Below the pieces are notes generated by a model, which was given only the letters and a program-made list of their open reading frames with translations, had not been told where the DNA came from and ran no database searches. Positions 8,655-17,696 of a DNA stretch of 64,000 nucleotides are shown here, piece by piece. How positions within the stretch are numbered: the first letter of the stretch is position 1; each line of letters begins with the position of its first letter. Location: assembly GCF_002953715.1 (NCBI RefSeq), contig NZ_CP025012.1, forward strand, positions 372,001-436,000. The letters are read 5' to 3'. This DNA is from Rhizobium leguminosarum (GTDB lineage Bacteria; Pseudomonadota; Alphaproteobacteria; Rhizobiales; Rhizobiaceae). The position numbers and the translations under genes are program-made.

Positions 8655-10742
8655 ATGGCGCAACCACCTGCACTCCCCCTTCCAAAAGTCGCCCCGAGCC
8701 TGCGCGATGTCGGTTTTGCCCTTGGCATCATCGGCATCATCTGCATTCTCTTCCTGCCGATCCCGCCGTTCCTGATCGATATGGGACTGGCCTTCTCGAT
8801 CGCCTTCTCGGTGCTGATCCTGATGGTCTCGCTGTGGATCCAGAAACCGCTCGATTTCTCGTCTTTCCCGACCATCCTGCTGATCGCGACGATGACCCGG
8901 CTGGCGCTGAACATCGCGACGACACGCGTCATCCTGTCCCACGGTAACGAAGGCCATGAAGCAGCGGGCGGCGTCATCGCCGGTTTCGCAAGCCTGGTGA
9001 TGTCCGGCGACTTCGTCATCGGTCTGATCGTCTTCCTGATCCTCATCACCATCAACTTCATCGTCATCACCAAGGGCGCCACGCGTATCGCCGAAGTCGG
9101 CGCGCGTTTCACCCTGGATGCCATCCCCGGCAAGCAGATGTCGATCGACGCCGACCTCTCGGCCGGCATCATTGACGAAAAGGAAGCCCAGCGCCGGCGC
9201 AAGGAACTCGAGGAGGAAAGCTCCTTCTTCGGTGCGATGGACGGTGCGTCGAAGTTCGTGCGCGGCGATGCCGTCGCCGGCCTCATCATCACCTGCATCA
9301 ACGTCTTCGGCGGCATCATCATCGGCTACTTCCGCCACGGCATGCCGATCGGCGAAGCGGCCGACGTCTTCGTCAAGCTCTCCGTCGGCGACGGCCTCGT
9401 CTCGCAGATGCCGGCCCTCATCGTTTCGCTCGCCGCCGGCCTCCTCGTCTCTCGCGGCGGCACCGTCGGCTCCACCGACCAGGCGGTCGTCAACCAGTTG
9501 AGCGGGTATCCCCGTGCGCTTTCCGTCTCGGCCGTGCTGATGTTCGTCCTGGCCCTGATGCCGGGCCTGCCGTTTGTCCCCTTCGTGGTCCTCGGCGGTC
9601 TTCTCGCCTTCGGTGCCTGGTTCATCCCGCGCCAGGTCGAAGCTGAAAACAAGCTTCGCCGCGAGCAGGAAGAAAAGAAGGTCGTCCAGAACAAGGAGCT
9701 GGAAAAGGATTCGGTCAAGTCGGTGCTGCGCACCTCGGAGATCGAGCTCGCACTCGGCAAGATGGTCTCGACGCGCCTGCTCGGCGCCCACCAGGAGCTC
9801 GCCTTCCGTGTCGGCAAGATGCGCAAGAAGTTCGCCACGCAATACGGTTTCGTCGTGCCCGAGATCAAGGTGACCGACGATATCGCCATCGCCGAGAAGT
9901 CCTATCAGATCCGCATCCACGGCACGACGGTCGCCTCCAACCTGCTGCGCGTCGGCGAAGTCCTCGTCGTGACCGGCGCCGGCCGCCGGCCGAGTATTCC
10001 CGGCGACGAAATCCGTGAACCCGCTTTCGGTATGCCTGCCGTCTCGATCCTCGAAAACTTCGCCGACGATCTGAAACGCGAGGGCTTCCAACCGATCGAC
10101 AACGTCTCCGTCGTGCTGACCCATATGAGCGAGGTCATCCGCAACAACCTGCCGCAGCTTCTGTCCTACAAGGACGTGAAGGTGCTGATCGACCGGCTCG
10201 ATCCCGAATACAAGAAGCTTGCCGACGAGATCTGCTCGTCGCACATGTCCTATTCGGGCCTGCAGGCGGTGCTCAAGCTGCTGCTTGCCGAACGCGTCTC
10301 GATCCGCAACCTGCACCTCATTCTCGAAGCGGTGGCCGAGCTCGCCCCGCATGTCAGGAAGACCGAGCAGATCGTCGAGCACGTCCGCATCCGCATGGCC
10401 CAGCAGCTCTGCGGCGACCTCGCCGACAACGGCGTGCTGCGTGTGCTGCGGCTGGGCAGCAAATGGGATCTCGCTTTCCACCAGGCGCTGAAGCGCGACG
10501 CCAAGGGCGAGGTGATCGAATTCGACATCGATCCGCGCAGCCTGGAAGAGTTCAGCGAGCAGGCCACCAAAGTTATCCGTGAGTTCATGGATCGCGGCCT
10601 GCCATTCGCCCTTGTCACGTCGCCGGAAACACGCTCCTATGTGCGCATGATCATCGAACGGCTGTTCGCCACGCTCCCGGTCCTGTCGCATGTCGAACTG
10701 GCCAAGGGCATCGAGATAAAGATTTTGGGCTCTATTTCATGA
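8655..10742 (+). CDS. flhA: Flagellar export component FlhA
   Basis: 695 residues, typical for FlhA. The N-terminal half has about eight membrane helices and the family signature ([20 protein letters not shown]). It includes the FHIPEP region ([20 protein letters not shown], then [20 protein letters not shown]). The C-terminal half (from about residue 350) is the cytoplasmic ring that docks chaperone-substrate complexes. FlhA forms the nonameric ring of the flagellar type III export gate. It overlaps fliR by 4 bases. The start ATG at 8655 puts the first helix at the expected distance. Confidence 0.97.
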   Translation: MAQPPALPLPKVAPSLRDVGFALGIIGIICILFLPIPPFLIDMGLAFSIAFSVLILMVSLWIQKPLDFSSFPTILLIATMTRLALNIATTRVILSHGNEGHEAAGGVIAGFASLVMSGDFVIGLIVFLILITINFIVITKGATRIAEVGARFTLDAIPGKQMSIDADLSAGIIDEKEAQRRRKELEEESSFFGAMDGASKFVRGDAVAGLIITCINVFGGIIIGYFRHGMPIGEAADVFVKLSVGDGLVSQMPALIVSLAAGLLVSRGGTVGSTDQAVVNQLSGYPRALSVSAVLMFVLALMPGLPFVPFVVLGGLLAFGAWFIPRQVEAENKLRREQEEKKVVQNKELEKDSVKSVLRTSEIELALGKMVSTRLLGAHQELAFRVGKMRKKFATQYGFVVPEIKVTDDIAIAEKSYQIRIHGTTVASNLLRVGEVLVVTGAGRRPSIPGDEIREPAFGMPAVSILENFADDLKREGFQPIDNVSVVLTHMSEVIRNNLPQLLSYKDVKVLIDRLDPEYKKLADEICSSHMSYSGLQAVLKLLLAERVSIRNLHLILEAVAELAPHVRKTEQIVEHVRIRMAQQLCGDLADNGVLRVLRLGSKWDLAFHQALKRDAKGEVIEFDIDPRSLEEFSEQATKVIREFMDRGLPFALVTSPETRSYVRMIIERLFATLPVLSHVELAKGIEIKILGSIS

Positions 10743-11491
10743 TAACAGACCCGCAAGGGACCGTTCTCGCGCTGTTTCTGGTTTTCTGCCGGATCGGTGG
10801 CTGTGTGCTGGCTCTTCCGGGTTTTTCCTCGGCGCGCGTACCCGACCAGCTGCGCGTCTTCATCGCCGGCGCGCTCTCGATCGCCGTCATGCCGCTGCTC
10901 TGGGACACTGTCTACCCGGCCGTCCACACAAGTTCGGGAACCTATATCGGCCTGATCTTCAGCGAATCGCTGATCGGCGTGATGTACGGCATGCTGGCGA
11001 GGATCTACACGATCGGCATGCAGTTCGCCGCGACGATCATCGCGATGATGGTCGGCTACACCCAGCCGGGTTCGGCCGACATCCTCGAAGACACGCCGGA
11101 GACCAGCCTTTCCGGCTTCATTACCTTTGCCGGCATCATGATTCTCTTCATCATGGATTTCCATCACATCGTCTTCCGCGCGTTGATCGATTCCTACACG
11201 ACCATGCCCTTCGGCGGCCTGATGCAGATGCGCGCGACGCTGATCTCCTTTACCGACACGCTGGAACAGACCACCTACATCATGCTGCGGCTGTCGAGCC
11301 CGTTTCTGATCTACGGCATGATCTTCAACGTCTCGATCGGCTTCATCAACAAGCTGGCGCCGCAGATCCCCGTTTACTTCATCTCCACGCCCTATCTGTT
11401 GATGGGCGGGCTCTTCCTGATCTATTTCTCGATTGCAGCGATGGTCAGCCAGTTCGGCCAGTCCTTCGGCTCGATCTATATCGGGCGGTGA
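10739..11491 (+). CDS. fliR: Flagellar export gate protein FliR
   Basis: 250 residues, six hydrophobic segments. Family features include [20 protein letters not shown] near the start and [14 protein letters not shown] in the middle. FliR joins FliP and FliQ in the core of the export gate in the inner membrane. It overlaps flhA by 4 bases and is followed 4 bases later by the FliJ-like gene. Confidence 0.95.
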   Translation: MITDPQGTVLALFLVFCRIGGCVLALPGFSSARVPDQLRVFIAGALSIAVMPLLWDTVYPAVHTSSGTYIGLIFSESLIGVMYGMLARIYTIGMQFAATIIAMMVGYTQPGSADILEDTPETSLSGFITFAGIMILFIMDFHHIVFRALIDSYTTMPFGGLMQMRATLISFTDTLEQTTYIMLRLSSPFLIYGMIFNVSIGFINKLAPQIPVYFISTPYLLMGGLFLIYFSIAAMVSQFGQSFGSIYIGR

Positions 11492-11495
11492 GGCG

Positions 11496-11909
11496 ATGAT
11501 CGAAAAGAAGCGATCCCAGAAGCTCAAGCGACTGCTCTCGGTGCAGCGCCATATCGAACGAATGGCCGAGAACGACCTGGCCGAAACCAGCCGTCAGCGT
11601 GTCGAGGTCAATACGGCGATGGACGACGTCATCCTCGCGCTCGGCTCGATGGACCCCGTCCACCACGCCTTCTCGCAGAATTACGCCGACCGATTCGGCA
11701 GGCTCACCATCAAGGACCAGCAGCTGACCGGCATGCAGCAGGTCCACGAGATGCGGCTGGCCCGCGAGCGCGCCAAGGGCGACCGCTTTGAAGAGGGCAT
11801 GCAGGAAGCCCTCGACGCCGAGCGCCGCGAGGCCGATGACAACGCCGTCTACGATGTCATCGATCAGCAATTCGCAACGCCAGCCTCCAGCAAGCTTCAA
11901 AAACCATAG
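11496..11909 (+). CDS. Small coiled-coil protein, FliJ-like
   Basis: 137 residues, almost wholly helical and charged (KKRSQKLKRLLSVQRHIERM; then HEMRLARERAKGDRFEEGMQ). No membrane segment or signal peptide. Length, charge pattern and heptads resemble FliJ, the stalk of the flagellar export ATPase, and no other fliJ is visible in the window. The start ATG at 11496 lies four bases after the fliR stop, which favours it over an in-frame start within fliR at 11433. The FliJ assignment is inferred from size, structure and place, not from a clear sequence motif. Confidence 0.6.
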   Translation: MIEKKRSQKLKRLLSVQRHIERMAENDLAETSRQRVEVNTAMDDVILALGSMDPVHHAFSQNYADRFGRLTIKDQQLTGMQQVHEMRLARERAKGDRFEEGMQEALDAERREADDNAVYDVIDQQFATPASSKLQKP

Positions 11910-11941
11910 TCGTTACGATCTTAAATTCAGAGGATTGTAAC

Positions 11942-12505
11942 GTGGCTATTTCGCCCCCCAGTGATCTGGTCCTGGACGTTGTCAAAGCTGCCGACCCCAT
12001 GGAGGTTCAGGCAGCCCAGGAAAAGTTGAAGGCAAATCGTGCGGCCTTTGCCGCAACGAGCCTCGCCGAGAATGGCAAGGGCTTCTCCAATACGGTCGAC
12101 GTTCTCGACCATATCGGGCAGAAGAGCGGCCTCTCCAACATCCAGAACCGCACCAAGGCCGAGGAAGTTCCGGAAAGCTACCGGAAGTTCGAGGCCATGG
12201 TCCTGCAGAATTTCGTCAAGTCCATGCTGCCGAGCGAAAGCGAAGATGTCTACGGCAAGGGCGCGACCGGCGATATCTGGAAAGGCATGATGGCCGAACA
12301 GCTCGGCAACACCATGGCCAAGGGTGACGGCATCGGCATTGCCAAGCAGATGTACAGCGAGCAGCTGCGCCGGCAGGAAGGTAAGATCGTCAATGCCTCG
12401 ACCGATGACGATGACCGCAACACCGCGCTCAGCATGATCGACGACTTCCAGCGCAAGACCTTTGGCACGCCGACCGCCGAAGCCAAGTCCGATAGAACAG
12501 GATGA
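11942..12505 (+). CDS. flgJ: Rod-binding protein, FlgJ N-terminal type (CheL)
   Basis: 187 residues with the rod-binding signature (YRKFEAMVLQNFVKSMLPSE, then MMAEQLGNTMAKGDGIGIAK). Enteric FlgJ carries a C-terminal muramidase; here that domain is absent, as in many alphaproteobacteria, where the short form is often named CheL. The separate transglycosylase at 1298 could supply the missing activity. FlgJ scaffolds rod assembly in the periplasm. A hairpin (ATTTTAGGCC / GGCCTGAAAT, 12505-12528) begins at the stop codon. Confidence 0.85.
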   Translation: MAISPPSDLVLDVVKAADPMEVQAAQEKLKANRAAFAATSLAENGKGFSNTVDVLDHIGQKSGLSNIQNRTKAEEVPESYRKFEAMVLQNFVKSMLPSESEDVYGKGATGDIWKGMMAEQLGNTMAKGDGIGIAKQMYSEQLRRQEGKIVNASTDDDDRNTALSMIDDFQRKTFGTPTAEAKSDRTG

Positions 12506-12540
12506 TTTTAGGCCCGTTGGCCTGAAATCTGAATCCTGTT

Positions 12541-12604
12541 CTCAATTAAAGAGTTAGAGCGTGATGTCGTCCGAAAACCGCGCACACTTTTCGGCATCAT
12601 GCTC
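12541..12604 (+). repeat. Intergenic palindrome (GTCG-CCGAAAA type) with conserved AT linker
   Basis: The linker TCAATTAAAGAGTT is followed by an inverted repeat from 12557 to 12604: GAGCGTGATG, four unpaired bases, CCGAAAA, a CCGCGCACAC loop, then TTTTCGG and CATCATGCTC. The copy at 50631-50678 is nearly identical and has the same linker. It ends 25 bases before the next start codon, inside the flagellar operon. Confidence 0.8.
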
Positions 12605-12629
12605 TCAGCGACGCATAACCGGGGGTACA

Positions 12630-12995
12630 ATGGAAATAGTTTCGAACGAATACAGGATCAAATCCGTTCTCGGACGCCTCGAAATGATCATCGACAATGA
12701 GAACACCCGGATCGGCAACGATCCGCAGTTCGATCTCAAGGTCTCCAATGCGCATAAGAGCCGCTGCCTCTACGAGCTGTCGATGCTTTTCCGCGATACC
12801 GATCCGGCCGAGCTTGCCGCTGCCCATCTCGATCAGCTGCACGGCCTGAAGAAGAAACTGGTTCTCAATGCCCGTCGCGTCGAGGCGCATCTCGAAGCGG
12901 TTCGCGCCGTGGCCGACCTCCTGAAGAACGCAGTTCAGGATGCCGATGCCGACGGCACCTATTCCCAGGAACAATTCGCCGCGCGTGGAAACTGA
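12630..12995 (+). CDS. Small helical protein, FlgN-like export chaperone candidate
   Basis: 121 residues, all-helical, no membrane segment (EIVSNEYRIKSVLGRLEMII; then HLDQLHGLKKKLVLNARRVE). Size and two-helix pattern fit FlgN, the chaperone that brings FlgK and FlgL to the export gate. Both clients are encoded in the same cluster. The ATG at 12630, just after a palindromic repeat, is chosen; upstream in-frame codons fall inside that repeat. It overlaps the next gene by one base (TGATG). The FlgN name is an inference. Confidence 0.55.
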   Translation: MEIVSNEYRIKSVLGRLEMIIDNENTRIGNDPQFDLKVSNAHKSRCLYELSMLFRDTDPAELAAAHLDQLHGLKKKLVLNARRVEAHLEAVRAVADLLKNAVQDADADGTYSQEQFAARGN

Positions 12996-13534
12996 TGATC
13001 AAGCTCGTCCTCACCGGTGTCTGGGTTTGCGCCATCACCTTGGCATCGGTCTATTTCTCGGTGTACCTGGCGACCGCGCCGGCGCCGGCGGCAACGGATT
13101 CCAAGCAGAGCGCGCTGGAACTGGTGAAGGGCGAAACGATCACGGTACCGATCATCGGTAACGGTGCGATCACCGGTTACTTCCTCGGCCGCGTTTCGTT
13201 CATGATGAACAAGGACATGCTGAAAGGCGTGACGTTGCCGCTGAGCGAGATGACGACGGACGAGCTTTTCAGCCTGCTCGTCGGCAACAAGATGGTCGAT
13301 ATCGCCCATATCAAATCCTTCGATCCGAAGGCCTTCCGCGAGGAAATCAAGAAGGGCATGAACGAGCGTTTGGGTGGCGAATACGTCGCCGACGTGATGC
13401 TGGAGCAGCTCGACTATCTCTCCAAGGAAGAGGTCAAGGAAAGCTCCGCCGGTCAGCCAAAGAAGGTCGGCACACCCGTCAAGATCGTCGAGACTGTACC
13501 GGCCGGTGAAGCCCCGGCGCCAGCGGCCCACTAA
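12995..13534 (+). CDS. Membrane-anchored periplasmic protein with FliL-like pattern
   Basis: 179 residues. One N-terminal membrane helix (about 4-27) is followed by a periplasmic domain (about 45-150) and an Ala/Pro-rich tail. The domain runs as beta strands, then helices (DELFSLLVGNKMVDIAHIKS; REEIKKGMNERLGGEYVADV), and ends with a strand. This order and the single anchor resemble FliL, which supports stator function at the motor, but identity is low. It is the last gene of the flagellar run. The true function is not known from this sequence. Confidence 0.55.
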   Translation: MIKLVLTGVWVCAITLASVYFSVYLATAPAPAATDSKQSALELVKGETITVPIIGNGAITGYFLGRVSFMMNKDMLKGVTLPLSEMTTDELFSLLVGNKMVDIAHIKSFDPKAFREEIKKGMNERLGGEYVADVMLEQLDYLSKEEVKESSAGQPKKVGTPVKIVETVPAGEAPAPAAH

Positions 13535-13554
13535 GGACTATCATATCATTGATG

Positions 13555-13582
13555 ACAAACGGCGCCCGAGGGCGCCGTTTGT
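13555..13582 (+). terminator. Strong hairpin closing the flagellar gene run
   Basis: Perfect 13-bp inverted repeat ACAAACGGCGCCC / GGGCGCCGTTTGT separated by two bases, 21 bases after the last flagellar stop codon. The T-run is poor, but the stem is very stable. Confidence 0.75.
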
Positions 13583-13825
13583 CGTTGGGGCGCGTGGTTA
13601 ATAAACCACTTATGCGAGCATGGAAATTCAAGGAATTTTCCTAAGGGTTGTTTGAAACCGTCCTGTTATATCAGGTGTCACAGCTTGGCATGCGCCGCTT
13701 ATCCGGGATCGGAGCGACGCCGTCCCGGCGGGACGCGACCGGTCCTTTTGAGACCTCCGGTGCGGAAATATGGGCTTGTTTTCCGGGATGTCGGGCGCAT
13801 GCAGCACCCTCGGCAGGAGGTAGGA

Positions 13826-14665
13826 ATGAATCTGATTGCAAACTTCGCGGTGCTCGCATCGCGGCGGACGATCTTCGATCTGCCGGTCTGCGATCTCGGC
13901 TGGGACGACGCCCTCGTTTTCATCAACGAGCTGGCCTCCATCCCCGTCGGCCAGACCGTGGTTTGTTTCGTCAACGCCCACAACATGCTGACCACGCTGC
14001 GCGACGACGAATATTATCGGATCATGTCGCATAATCTGGTGCTGCCGGATGGCATCGGCCTCAACATCGCATCGCAGATCGCCCATGGTTCGCCGTTTCC
14101 GGCCAATCTGAACGGCACCGATTTCGTGCCGGCCTTCCTGACCTTCATGGAGGCCCCGCGCCGTATCGGCCTCATCGGCGGCAAGCGTTCGGTCGTCGAG
14201 GCGGCGGCGGAAAATTTCCGCAGACATACGCCCTGGCACGAATTCGTCGTCGTTTCCGACGGTTACTTCGACAAGGTCGATCCCACTGATGTCATCGAGG
14301 AGCTCGAGCGCCAGAGGGTCGATATCCTGATCGTCGGCATGGGAACGCCGCTGCAGGAGAAGTGGGTTCACGATCATATTCGCGCCGATCATGCGCGTCT
14401 GGTGCTGACGGTGGGCGCTCTCTTCGACTTCGTCTCCGGCGCCGTCCCACGCGCGCCGAGGACGGTGCGGATGATGCGCCTGGAATGGGCCTATCGCCTG
14501 CTGCAGGAGCCGGCGCGCCTGTGGCGCCGTTACGTCATCGGCATCCCTGTCTTCCTCTTCCATGTCCTGCGCTACCGCTTCCGCCGGCGCGAAAGGATCC
14601 TCAGCCATCCGGAAGAGCACGGCAGCGCGCTGCAGCCGCAGTCGGATCGCAAGAAGGCGAGCTGA
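13826..14665 (+). CDS. WecG/TagA/CpsF-family glycosyltransferase
   Basis: 279 residues with all hallmarks of the family: FVNAHNMLTTL near the start, LPDGIGLNIA, LNGTDFVP, VGMGTPLQEKWV, and GALFDFVSGAVPRAPRTVRM near the end. Members add a hexosamine such as ManNAc(A) to a lipid-linked sugar in polysaccharide or teichoic acid assembly at the inner face of the membrane. A good ribosome site (AGGAGG, 13815-13820) fixes the ATG at 13826 rather than the open codons upstream. A Wzz-like gene follows, so both probably serve one surface polysaccharide. The sugar and polymer are not known. Confidence 0.85.
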   Translation: MNLIANFAVLASRRTIFDLPVCDLGWDDALVFINELASIPVGQTVVCFVNAHNMLTTLRDDEYYRIMSHNLVLPDGIGLNIASQIAHGSPFPANLNGTDFVPAFLTFMEAPRRIGLIGGKRSVVEAAAENFRRHTPWHEFVVVSDGYFDKVDPTDVIEELERQRVDILIVGMGTPLQEKWVHDHIRADHARLVLTVGALFDFVSGAVPRAPRTVRMMRLEWAYRLLQEPARLWRRYVIGIPVFLFHVLRYRFRRRERILSHPEEHGSALQPQSDRKKAS

Positions 14666-14666
14666 C

Positions 14667-14768
14667 CTACAGCGCCGCGCGTCTTTTGAGACGCGCAACG
14701 GACGCTGCAGCACTTTAAATTGCCGCATAATTCTGTCCTTAAATCGTTTCCGATTTGAGGAATTATGC
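14667..14768. repeat. Composite RIME-like mosaic element (two palindromes)
   Basis: Left palindrome 14667-14710: CTACAGCG, then CGCGCGTCT / AGACGCG, then CGCTGCAG. Right palindrome 14725-14768: GCATAATTC, nested AAATCG / CGATTT, then GAATTATGC. The left half recurs at 50567 and 52931; the right half here is different from the one used at 50631. Size and two-palindrome layout resemble the rhizobial RIME elements. Confidence 0.7.
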
Positions 14769-14886
14769 TTAGTTCTTACCTGCTGCGGTTAACCATTTCT
14801 TTGCCATGAATATTTAAAGTGGCTTAATCATCTGCGTCCGTGCGGATGAGCGAACTCGGCCATCATGTGCATGAGATGTGGCGCAA

Positions 14887-16653
14887 ATGTACGATATCAG
14901 GGCCAGAAACAGCTTCCAGGATCGCGCAGCCGCAGGGCCGCGTCCCCATGAAAATTCCTACGAGGCGCCCCGGTCGAGCCGGCCGGATATCGCGCCGCCC
15001 GAGGCCGAATTGCTGCGCGCCATCGGCCGGGTGCTGGAGGAGCAGCGCGCAAGAGCGGCGCGCACCGCACCGCTGGTCGATCGCATCGAAACCATCCTCG
15101 GCAACCGCCTCCGGGCCGCCAACGACGTCGGCCACCCGTTTCTTCAGGAGCCGGCGGGCGATGAAGAGCTGAGCGTTCCGGCCGACGAGCCGATGATCTC
15201 ACCGGAACCGCTGGCCGCGATCCGTGAAGAACCCGCCGAGCCCCGGCCGGTGCCGCGCCGCCGCGTCGACGGCATTGGTCTTGCGACGATGGTCGCGGCC
15301 GCGACGATCATCGGGGCGGGCCTGCCGGCGCTGATGCCGGCATCGCCGGCCCTTTACCGCGCCGAAACGACGCTTTCCGTGAAGGCGGATCCCGCAAGCC
15401 GCGCTGCTTTCACCCAGGCTGCTGCGAAAGGGCTGCTGTCGGCGCGTACGGTTGCTTCGACGGTCGCCGCCTTGAAACTCGATCATGATCCCGAATTTGC
15501 CGGCGCCAGCGCCAATGCGCTCGGCGTCGCGCTCGATCTTCTGTCGGCGACCGGTGCTGCTGCCGATCCGGCCTCGCGCGCCGAGGCGACGCTGAAGCAT
15601 GCGGTCGAGATTCTGCCCGATGCCGCGACAGGGACGATCCTCGTCAGGGTGACGACCGGCGACAGCGGCAAATCCATGCGCATCGCCGTAAGGCTTGCAG
15701 AAGCGCTTTCCGCAACAGACGGACCCGGCGGCAACGCCGAAACCGATGCCGCCTTGCGCAAAACCTATGACGAGGCGAAGACGGAGCTTGCCGCCTTCAC
15801 GGAAAAGAGCGGCGAGGGCAATGTCAAGGTGGCGATCGATCTTCGCCGCCAGCTCGACCAGCTCGATGCCGATCTGAAAGCGGCCGACCAGAATATTCTT
15901 GCCGCCAAGGCGCAGACCGACCGGCTGAAGGCAGCAAAACTTGCCGAGGTGCTCGATGGTTCGTTGCCCTCCGATATGCTCTCGCCGGCGCTGCAGGACT
16001 GGCGCGACAAATATGCCGTCGCCAGGACAGCACTTGCGCAGCTTTCCGCCGAGCTTGGCCCGCGCCATCCGCGCCTATTGCAGCAGCAGGCCGAAACTGA
16101 TGGTCTGAAGGAGAATATGGGCAAGGAGCTTGCCCGTCTTGCCCAGACCGCCAACCTCGCCGCCAAGGCCGCCGTCGATGCGCGCAAGGGCCTCAATGAC
16201 CGCCGCAACACGCTGATCGCGCAGAGCCGGGACACCGGCGTCGATTTGTCACGTCTGACCGAGCTGCGCGAAAAAGCCAATGCCGCGCGCTCACGCCTCG
16301 ACGAAGCAACGTCCGCGGCGGGAGCGGCCGCCGACGGTCGCATCGTTCTCCTGAAGCCGCCGCTGGCGACGGCGGTACCGGCAACGGATGGCCGGATCGG
16401 TCGCTCGCTAATGGGCGCAGCCGCGGGCCTTGCGGTCGGTCTTGCCGCGGCTTTCATGCTGCGCCTGCGTCGGCCCGTCGCCGATCCCGCAGGTGAGAAA
16501 ATGCCGGTATCCCTGCCGCAGACCCCACTGCCGCCGACGTTGGCGCAGGACCCCGCCCCGGTCGACGAAATGGAGGTGCTGTGCTCCGAGATCTCCGGCC
16601 TGCGCGACCGGCTTCGTCTTCATGCGCTCGAAGCGCGGCAGCCGCGGCGTTAA
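14887..16653 (+). CDS. Wzz/GumC-like polysaccharide chain-length protein
   Basis: 588 residues. A hydrophilic N-terminal tail (about 120 residues) precedes a first membrane helix (GIGLATMVAAATIIGAGLPA). A large periplasmic Ala-rich coiled-coil region follows, with a GumC-type motif (ELGPRHPRLLQQQAETDGL). A second membrane helix lies near residue 500 and a short cytoplasmic tail ends the protein. This is the layout of the co-polymerases that set polysaccharide chain length in the inner membrane. No Walker motif or Tyr-rich tail is present, so no kinase domain. A GTG at 14878 is an alternative start. It probably works with the upstream glycosyltransferase. Confidence 0.72.
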   Translation: MYDIRARNSFQDRAAAGPRPHENSYEAPRSSRPDIAPPEAELLRAIGRVLEEQRARAARTAPLVDRIETILGNRLRAANDVGHPFLQEPAGDEELSVPADEPMISPEPLAAIREEPAEPRPVPRRRVDGIGLATMVAAATIIGAGLPALMPASPALYRAETTLSVKADPASRAAFTQAAAKGLLSARTVASTVAALKLDHDPEFAGASANALGVALDLLSATGAAADPASRAEATLKHAVEILPDAATGTILVRVTTGDSGKSMRIAVRLAEALSATDGPGGNAETDAALRKTYDEAKTELAAFTEKSGEGNVKVAIDLRRQLDQLDADLKAADQNILAAKAQTDRLKAAKLAEVLDGSLPSDMLSPALQDWRDKYAVARTALAQLSAELGPRHPRLLQQQAETDGLKENMGKELARLAQTANLAAKAAVDARKGLNDRRNTLIAQSRDTGVDLSRLTELREKANAARSRLDEATSAAGAAADGRIVLLKPPLATAVPATDGRIGRSLMGAAAGLAVGLAAAFMLRLRRPVADPAGEKMPVSLPQTPLPPTLAQDPAPVDEMEVLCSEISGLRDRLRLHALEARQPRR

Positions 16654-16773
16654 ACAAACATTTCCTTGCATTTTTGATATTGCATTGCCGCTTTCCGACA
16701 GGATAGGGCGTTAGCGGGCATTTGACGCTCGTCAACTATCCATAGATTGACGTGAAACAGGGCGGAGAGACGC

Positions 16774-17673
16774 GTGACGACAGTAATCGACGGCAAGAAC
16801 GTAGCTGCATCGGTCATTCAGACAGTCAAGAGTGCGACGGCAGCGCTGGAAAAAAGCAGCGGCGTCACCACCGGCCTTGCGGTCGTCATCGTCGGCGACG
16901 ATCCGGCAAGCCACGCCTACGTCGGCTCCAAGGGCCGCATGGCCAAGGAGTGCGGCTTCAAGTCCGTTCAGCACACGCTGCCGGCCGAAACGAAGCAGGA
17001 GGATCTGGCAGCTCTCGTCGCCACCCTCAACGCCGATCCGTCGATCCACGGCATTCTGGTGCAACTGCCCTTGCCGAAGCCGCTCGACAGCGAGGCGATC
17101 ATCCAGTCGATCCTGCCGGAAAAGGATGTCGATGGCTTGAGCGTCGTCAATGCCGGCAAGCTCGCCACCGGCGACCTGAAGACCGGACTGGTCTCCTGCA
17201 CCCCGGCCGGCGCCATGGTTTTCGTCCGCCGCACCCATGGCGAGGATCTCTCCGGCCTCAACGCCGTCGTCATCGGCCGCTCCAACCTGTTCGGCAAGCC
17301 GATGGCGCAATTGCTGCTCAACGCCAATGCGACGGTGACGATTGCGCATTCCAGGACCAAGAATCTCGCCGAGGTCTGCCGCAACGCCGATATCTTGGTG
17401 GCCGCCGTCGGCCGGCCGGAGATGGTCAGGGCCGATTGGGTGAAGCCCGGTGCGACGGTCATCGACGTCGGCATCAATCGGGTGCCAGCCCCTGAAAGAG
17501 GCGAGGGCAAGACCCGGCTCGTCGGCGACGTCGCCTTCGAAGAGGTCTCGGCGGTTGCCAGCACCATCACTCCAGTTCCCGGCGGCGTCGGGCCGATGAC
17601 CATCGCCATGCTGATGGCGAACACCGTCATTGCCGCCCACCGTACCGCGGGGCAGACACCGCCGCAGTTTTGA
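16774..17673 (+). CDS. folD: Methylenetetrahydrofolate dehydrogenase / cyclohydrolase FolD
   Basis: 299 residues, normal length. FolD interconverts methylene-, methenyl- and 10-formyl-tetrahydrofolate in the cytoplasm with NADP. The catalytic Lys lies in [13 protein letters not shown] (Lys53). Substrate-side motifs [10 protein letters not shown] and EKDVDG and the nucleotide-binding [12 protein letters not shown] are intact, as is the C-terminal [11 protein letters not shown]. Translation starts at a GTG (16774). It ends 13 bases from the convergent aglR stop. Confidence 0.96.
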   Translation: MTTVIDGKNVAASVIQTVKSATAALEKSSGVTTGLAVVIVGDDPASHAYVGSKGRMAKECGFKSVQHTLPAETKQEDLAALVATLNADPSIHGILVQLPLPKPLDSEAIIQSILPEKDVDGLSVVNAGKLATGDLKTGLVSCTPAGAMVFVRRTHGEDLSGLNAVVIGRSNLFGKPMAQLLLNANATVTIAHSRTKNLAEVCRNADILVAAVGRPEMVRADWVKPGATVIDVGINRVPAPERGEGKTRLVGDVAFEEVSAVASTITPVPGGVGPMTIAMLMANTVIAAHRTAGQTPPQF

Positions 17674-17674
17674 A

Positions 17675-17696
17675 CCAGGAAAGGCTCTATTCCTGG
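17675..17696. terminator. Small inverted repeat between folD and aglR stop codons
   Basis: CCAGGAA / TTCCTGG with an 8-base loop lies between the convergent genes and overlaps the aglR stop. It could serve both strands, but the stem is short and there is no T-run. Confidence 0.4.

Noticed and set aside
8634..10691. A 685-codon open frame on the minus strand across flhA
   Set aside because: It mirrors the third-position G/C bias of flhA, has no family motifs and no ribosome site; flhA is certain on the other strand.
12541..12629. Start of the FlgN-like gene at 12561 inside the palindrome
   Set aside because: The first 23 codons would be encoded by the repeat element itself; the ATG at 12630 is more likely.
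13652..13825. N-terminal extension of 58 codons on the WecG-type glycosyltransferase
   Set aside because: The extension is Arg/Pro-rich and outside the family domain, while an AGGAGG site fixes the start at 13826.
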